64,000 bases of DNA from Sisyra terminalis (Eukaryota; Arthropoda; Insecta; Neuroptera; Sisyridae): NCBI GenBank assembly GCA_958496175.1, contig OY292275.1, positions 14,756,001 to 14,820,000 on the forward strand, written 5' to 3'. Positions 58,330 through 64,000 of the stretch are shown here, in pieces. Numbering within the stretch: position 1 is the first letter of the stretch; the number at the start of each line of letters is the position of its first letter. Both the position numbers and the translations under genes were made by a program. The notes beneath the pieces are model-generated. The model was not told the DNA's origin. It ran no database searches and saw only the letters and a program-made list of their open reading frames with translations.

Positions 58330-58793
58330 CAGTGGCGGCTGGTATATAGGCGCTGTACCACTAAAGCTCCCCCAAAACTACGCAAAAATATTGTTTATAA
58401 TATCATGGAATAAGGCAGCAATCTTTCAATATTTCTTTTAAAATGTATTAATTTGCAAATGTATTGACTTATTAAAATCAATTTTAACTTTTAACTAAGT
58501 AACTAAAATTGAATTTTTAGATAAGGGAGAAAGTGGAGAAGATATGAAATGTAAAGTTTTCTGGGTTATGATTACACAAGAAAGTTTTAAGATTGATCTT
58601 TTCCTTATATCATTAATCCTCAAGTAGAAAAAAAAACTTATTTTTACCTAAAAAAATCTTAATTATTTGCTGTTATTTCTAGAAATATTTAATATGATAA
58701 AAAATCACAGGTGAATTTTCGTAATGAATTAATCAACTTGTGAGTAGTAGAAAATATAGCACCCCCTTTGGAAAATGTTATGGTCCGCCACTG
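58330..58793. mobile_element. non-autonomous hAT-like element in the CpG-rich region
   Basis: The ends are CAGTGGCGG and CCGCCACTG. The flanks GTTACTAT (58322-58329) and GTTACTTT (58794-58801) are an 8-bp duplication with one mismatch. The interior is AT-rich and non-coding. Removing it rejoins the CpG-rich stretch. Confidence 0.8.
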
Positions 58794-59507
58794 GTTACTT
58801 TTCACAAAGTTGTCGTTGCTTTTGGCGTCGTCGTGGCCGTCATCGATACAATAATAATCCGAAAACTTAGCGACGCTCCACTAATAATCATAAAGCTTTC
58901 GATGCCGTAAGCTTGCAAGCTTTACATCTTATACAAACATTTTCCACTTTTTTCCCTATCAACGGTCATTTAGAAACTAATTACATACAAGAAACTATTT
59001 TCTATAAAATTCTTCCAGAATTATTGAATTCTACGCGCAGAAACTTGGGAAAACTGGGGAACAATGAACGACTTGAAAGATATTTAAAAAAAAATCTGAA
59101 CATTTTTCTGTTATCTATTGCAATTTAAATTTTATTTTTAATTAATTTATTCTATTTTTCTTCCAAGCAAATTGGAATTGAGAAATTCAAGACTCCTAAC
59201 AAAAATGGATTAAGAAATATTAAATATGCAAATTTAAAATTACTAAAATTCTTGATATAAATTATGGAAATATTGACATTTTTTTAAACTTAATTTCTCA
59301 TAAAATAACGAACTTTTTTAGTTTTGATTTGATTATCAATTTTTATTAATAACTGACATAGTTTTGCAATGTAAAATGTGCAATTGTTAGATTTTTGGAA
59401 GGTTTTTGGAAACTATAGTACGTAAAAATATTTTAAACTGCTTTAAAAAACAAATCACCTAAATTGGTTTGATTAAACTATTTTCGTAGAATCAAAATCC
59501 AAACTTT

Positions 59508-60475
59508 GAAAATTTAAATTATTTCTAAGCTATAAGCTATTTGAAGAATTTTTGATTTGGGGTTTAAGGACATAAATTTTTGGATATTCAATGTACTCAT
59601 ATGCCTAGATAAATTCAAATGTAGTTAGGATTTAGTGTAAAAATCAATTGTATCTTGTAAATTTTGAAATTTTAAGCTTGTATACTTCATCAAGTATCAG
59701 TGAATTTATTATACTAATTACCTACCAAAGAGTTTTTAAGTATTTTAAATTTTGAATTCCATTTTATAAGATCGATTTTTTTTTCTATTTTTTTTTTAAA
59801 AAGCTTCCACAACGTTAATATAGCCAAAGGCTGGCATTTCTGGAGACAATCCAATAGTTAATATAAACTGCAGTTTCAATTTTTGCTTCTTTTAATAGTT
59901 AATTTTATGTTGATATTTGAACTTTCTATTAGCATTCTCTTATATTGTTTGAAAATCGTTGAAATCTGTCAATACAAAAATCAAATCTTGGAAAATTTGA
60001 ATTATTGCTTAACTATTTTGTAAAATTTTTAAGTAGGAGTATATGGACATAAATTTTTGAATATTCAATATGCTTAAGTAAATTCAAATGTAGTTAAGAT
60101 TTAGTGTAAAAATCAATTTCATCTCGTAAGTTTTGAAATTTTAAGCTTATATACTTCATAAAGTATCATAAAATTTACTAATTATCTACCACAGAATTTT
60201 TAAGTATTTTAAGTTTCGAATTCCTTTTTGTAAGATCGATTATTATTTTCTAATTTTTGAAAGATTATTTCAGTGATTTCTTAAAGAAAAGACTCCACAA
60301 TGTTAATAGCCGAAAGCTGCCATTTCTGAGGACAATCTAATGGCTTATAACTGTAGTTTCAATTTTTGCTGCTTTTAATTGCTAATTTTATATTGATATT
60401 ATTTGAACTTTCCATTAGCATTCTTTTCTATTGTTTGGAAATCGTTGAGGTCTGTCAATACAAAAATCAAAGTTT
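59508..60475 (+). repeat. tandem duplication, two ~484-bp units
   Basis: Unit 1 starts at about 59508 and unit 2 at about 59992. They share TGGACATAAATTTTTG-like, AAATTCAAATGTAGTTA, TTAGTGTAAAAATCAATT, GCATTTCTG and CTGTCAATACAAAAATCAAA blocks in the same order. The units have diverged by substitutions and small indels. Confidence 0.8.
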
Positions 60476-61879
60476 GATTGTTAATATTTTCATCATTGCT
60501 CCCGCTGTGTAAGTACAACAATTCGACAAATCCTTAAAGCTTCTTCATTCATACGGAAAGCGTCCCTCCGGGAATATTAAAAAATCCTGATTTTCTAGTG
60601 GTATGATCCAGACTGAAAACAAGGCCCACTTGACAGCACGGTTCATATCACACATAGCATATAACGTCCTTTTCGATTAGCCCTCTCGAAATTTATTTTG
60701 TCTTTTTTTTTCAAAATACAAAACCTCATATCCTTTACGGAACAAGCTAATAATACGATCGGCGATTTGTTTACGCTTGCGGTTCAAAATCGTAATGATT
60801 TTTAAGTGTCTTTATTATTATTGTTTAAGGTTTTGGTTTCAATATGTGCTTGAAAAGTGAAGGGATGAGTAGATGTGAATGCACCACACCGGCAGGGATG
60901 CCGTTCAAATTACGGTTACAGTTAAGGGCTGCGAAATGTGAATGAAGGGTTATGCAACACATACATTTGTCTATTGGTGGATCGATTGAGTTGAAAGTAT
61001 TCTGAATTTTCTCGGAAGATAGAGAGATTTCATGTTGTCTGGCTGATATTCGTATTTGCACCTTGTGCTGAAAGTTTATGGTTGGAAACGGACGGTTTAT
61101 TAAGAAAGGGGTGAGTGAGACTTTAGTATTAAACAAGTTTACCTCTTACTACACTATTACAATTACAAGTGTTTGTGGTTGGACCACACTTTAGTTTATG
61201 TGGCGTTACTAAAATTCACTTGACAACTATTGCAAAATAAAGAGAACAAAAGTTTCATATTTACCTGAATTTTGAATTATTGTTTGTTGGCGTTTTTAAA
61301 AACGTTCAAATTTCACATTTACTTCAAAAGGTATAAAACACTTATCATACTGAGTGATATTTTGGTGGAAATCAACACTTAAAAAAAATAGAAATCTACG
61401 TGGGAAAATTATTAATCTTAATTAGCAAAATTAGCAACGAAATTCATGTGACTGGTAGAGAACATTACTCATTATTTTATTTTTATCAAATTTGATAATA
61501 AATTACTAATCTTTGTTATAAAAGATATGACACTAGAATGATTATAAATCACAATGAAGAAAAAAATGTCAATGCATTGGAATCACAAGTTGATTTAAGA
61601 TTAATACAATGACTTTAAAAATTTCGTTTTATTTATCAAAAACTGAGTTATCAATGAATATTTTATCACAAAGAACAAATTTTCGTATCTAATTTCAGTT
61701 TAAAAGGATACAATAATAACTTTTTTTTGCATAATGTTTCAAATTTATTTTTAAAGTGTTGGATGTATTTCAATTAAATTAATTCAAAGAAGTAATAATA
61801 AAATGAATATCTTTAAGAATGAACTACGTAACACTGAATAACGTCGAACATTTAATTATATGTACTGGTTGTCAATTTT

Positions 61880-63556
61880 TTCTAACGTATATAAAATTAT
61901 CTATTATCTATTATTATAAAGAAGAAAGATTTGATTGTTTGTTTGCTTTGAATAAGCTCCGAAACTACTTGATCGATTTGTAAAATTCTTTCACTGTTGG
62001 GAAGCTATACTATTTCCAGTGAACATGGGCTATATTAAATTTTCAAAAAGTTAGGGATCCATACTAAAACTCCAATAATGCGTGAAAAAATTACCAAAAA
62101 ACTTTTTTACATCGCGTGCGTTGGCGATTTAACTAAAGAACGGAATAACCGAATTTGATGAAACTTTATATTAAGATACAACACAACTACCCACACACGT
62201 TAGGCTACTTATCATTCCTTAAAAATTATAAGGGAATGTATCCCCTACGTAAAAACTGAGGGATGAAAAAAAAAATTACTTTCGACAAGCGAGTTATATA
62301 TCATTAGTTGAACTAATAAAAAGCACAGTAATTTAATTAAATTTAATCGACACAAATATAAATGCATATTTGTGTCTATGAAATCTGGAAAGTGTTTTCC
62401 TTATAGGATGCCGTTATATAATAAGAAAAGGTTTTCGATAATTCCCCCCCTAAAAGAGTGAAAAAAGGTGGCTAAGTTTGTACGGCATAACGTCTAATAA
62501 ACAATCGAAATTTCAAATTTCATAATCAAAGTCCGTTAAAGGAGAAACGTCATTACTGCTTAGTATAAAACAAACTTGGTTAATAATTAGAAACAAAAAC
62601 TTAGGGTCTGTTTAAAAATTTAAACTGATAAATATATCTGAAAAAGGTTAAGTTAAGTTTATAAGTGAGCTTTAAGTTTTTTGGCTTTTACATATTGTAA
62701 ACCTGAAAATCTGAAATAATTACATTAGTGAACGAGTACCCTTTGAAATTCGACGAATTAAAAGAAAATATTTATCAACATTTTTACAGTAAGTCATAAT
62801 GATAAAAGAAATTTGAAATTCTCTTTCAGAGCAAAAGACATACGCCAAATCGTGTATGGTGATCTCTTGACTATCCAATATGGTTTAATTATATAGTTGA
62901 TATTCAGATATATATTTTAATAATAAGTCTATAGATACATAATGGTTATACTTGATTATAGAAGAACTGAGTTTCGTACAATTGAAAAAATTTTAATTTC
63001 GCGGCATTTTTGTACATTGCAATAGTGTAATAGATTTTGGAAATAAGTTCATTCGGGAATCGAAACAGTGAGATGGGATTCCTACTAATATTCAAAAACC
63101 TAGACCTTTAACTTCTGTTATTTTGACGCGAGTATTTTGATAACTTTCGACTTTTTTTAACCATAATTAAGACCGAATTTATTGAACTTGGCGATATTTT
63201 TTATTTATGTATAGATGCTGATTGATTTACGGATTATTTGGTTCACGGTAGGTATATATACCTACCGACTACCGTAGGTATATGCAATTGAACATACTCT
63301 TTTTAGATATTTATAAACGTTTTTTGAAAATTAATTGATTATTACATAGAACTATTTTATTCTTTGCAACAGTTTGTTAAATTTGTCTTTTTCAAGAGTG
63401 TGAAGTGTTTTTAAGTGTGATTTAAGTGGTAAATGTTTTTCGTAAAAGAAATAAGAAAAATAAAAATTTTCATATACCACTACAAATAGCAAATCTGAAA
63501 AGAAAATATAATCTACACCTACGTTACGCAGACAAAGTAGCGGGGATCAGCTAGTA
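61880..63556 (-). mobile_element. dispersed repeat, longer copy
   Basis: Reverse complement of the repeat at 6709-7505 over several blocks, ending at GCGGGGATCAGCTAG. Its other end reads TTATAAAGAAGAAAGATTTG and CTCCGAAACTACTTGATCG, of a kind common in insect dispersed repeats. About 62340-63240 has no counterpart in the shorter copy. No coding frame was recognised. Confidence 0.6.
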
Positions 63557-63619
63557 GTTAAATATTTTTGACAATAATACTTAAATATTATGAACATCGT
63601 TAAGCATTAATAGATATAC

Positions 63620-63963
63620 CAGAGGTTTTCAGATGTTTTTAGTTCCCGGTGCCTTTAATATATCAAATATTTTTCGCGACATCCCATGTCTAATCTCAGA
63701 CCAAGTTGTGCGTTACTAATAATTTTTCTTCATTTTCAATTCTGATATACATTGATAGGTATATCAAAACGATATCAATATCAATATAAAATATAAATTA
63801 ATTTTGTGCTTGCACACTAAGTTTTTTTCATAAAGCTCTCTTGCCAAATTATTTACTTCAGTGCAAAATTTACCTTGGTTTATTTTAAAAATGAGTCATT
63901 TTTTGTAAGGAAACATTTTCACGGCGTCCTGAGGCGCCACAGCACACAGTTTAGAAAAGACTG
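63620..63963. mobile_element. hAT-like element
   Basis: The left end is CAGAGGTTTTCAGATG, then CCCGGTGCC. The right end, inverted, is CAGTCTTTTCTAAACTG, with GGCGCC nearby. This resembles hAT elements of the CAGTGGTTCTCAA type. No matching 8-bp duplication was found. Confidence 0.5.
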
Positions 63964-64000
63964 GTAAGTATTACAGCAAAAGTCTCATTAAATTAATAGT

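Larger units (their letters stand above)
58080..58880. promoter_or_regulatory. CpG-rich candidate promoter/enhancer, split by a hAT
   Basis: Rich in CG dinucleotides (gcgtcgcgacgctactcgcg, cgacgccgatgcgtcgttgt), in sharp contrast to the AT-rich surroundings. It lies about 450 bp upstream of the Lmx1 start and contains the perfect palindrome at 58108-58125. It resumes after the hAT as gttgtcgttgcttttggcgt. Regulatory function is inference from position and composition. Confidence 0.45.
57633..64000. other. Lmx1 upstream region
   Basis: 5' leader and upstream DNA of Lmx1. The CpG-rich stretch 58080-58329, continuing after an insertion at 58794-58880, is the best promoter or enhancer candidate. 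Further out are a tandem duplication (59508-60475), a GC-richer patch (60490-61250) with a minus-strand 103-codon open frame of no known family, and two repeats at the end. Confidence 0.6.

Noticed and set aside
1..64000. tRNA genes, rRNA genes and CRISPR arrays
   Set aside because: No tRNA-like A and B boxes with a foldable acceptor, no rRNA core sequence and no regularly spaced short repeats were found on reading both strands.

Overview
This is an AT-rich animal nuclear window with spliced genes, introns from 56 bp to several kb, and many non-autonomous transposon remnants. The protein sequences point to an insect. I cannot settle the order: nothing here separates beetles from other insects.

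Three genes are supported. (1) Plus strand, 2097-33673: the 3' part of a sodium-activated, Slack/Slick-type potassium channel (SLO2, vertebrate KCNT). It runs from the pore helix and TVGYGD selectivity filter through S6, RCK1, RCK2 and a long Ser-rich tail to the stop. Fifteen exons join in frame to give 1241 residues. The voltage-sensor half (S1-S5) lies before base 1. (2) Plus strand, 39100-39589: a complete four-exon LSm2 gene (95 residues). Its first coding exon is only the ATG. (3) Minus strand, 57632-45812: a complete four-exon LIM-homeodomain gene of the Lmx1 class (364 residues: two LIM domains and a homeodomain). The genes are unrelated in function: a neuronal channel, a housekeeping RNA factor and a developmental regulator.

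Layout: 1-33673 is SLO2 and its introns; 33674-39099 is its 3' UTR plus spacer; LSm2 is compact; 39590-45811 is spacer between LSm2 and the Lmx1 3' end, holding an array of ~330-bp repeats and two foldbacks; 45812-57632 is Lmx1; 57633-64000 is Lmx1 upstream DNA, with a CpG-rich stretch split by a hAT-type insertion.

The introns and spacers hold hAT-like elements, several with recognisable 8-bp duplications. They also hold a TTAA-flanked element nested in a hAT, a foldback built from a mariner/Tc1 transposase 3' end, a ~1.9-kb element with ~400-bp inverted ends, and a set of foldbacks. The foldback families differ in flanking sequence but share one module: CTGATGAAG, a short hairpin, then CGAAACGTCGCG. 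One of these families has 12-13-bp target duplications, one fixed end and one variable end, which suggests copying through RNA. That module is the most unusual signal here. Two in-frame, GC-rich 5' splice-site extensions in SLO2 are the most useful coding observations.
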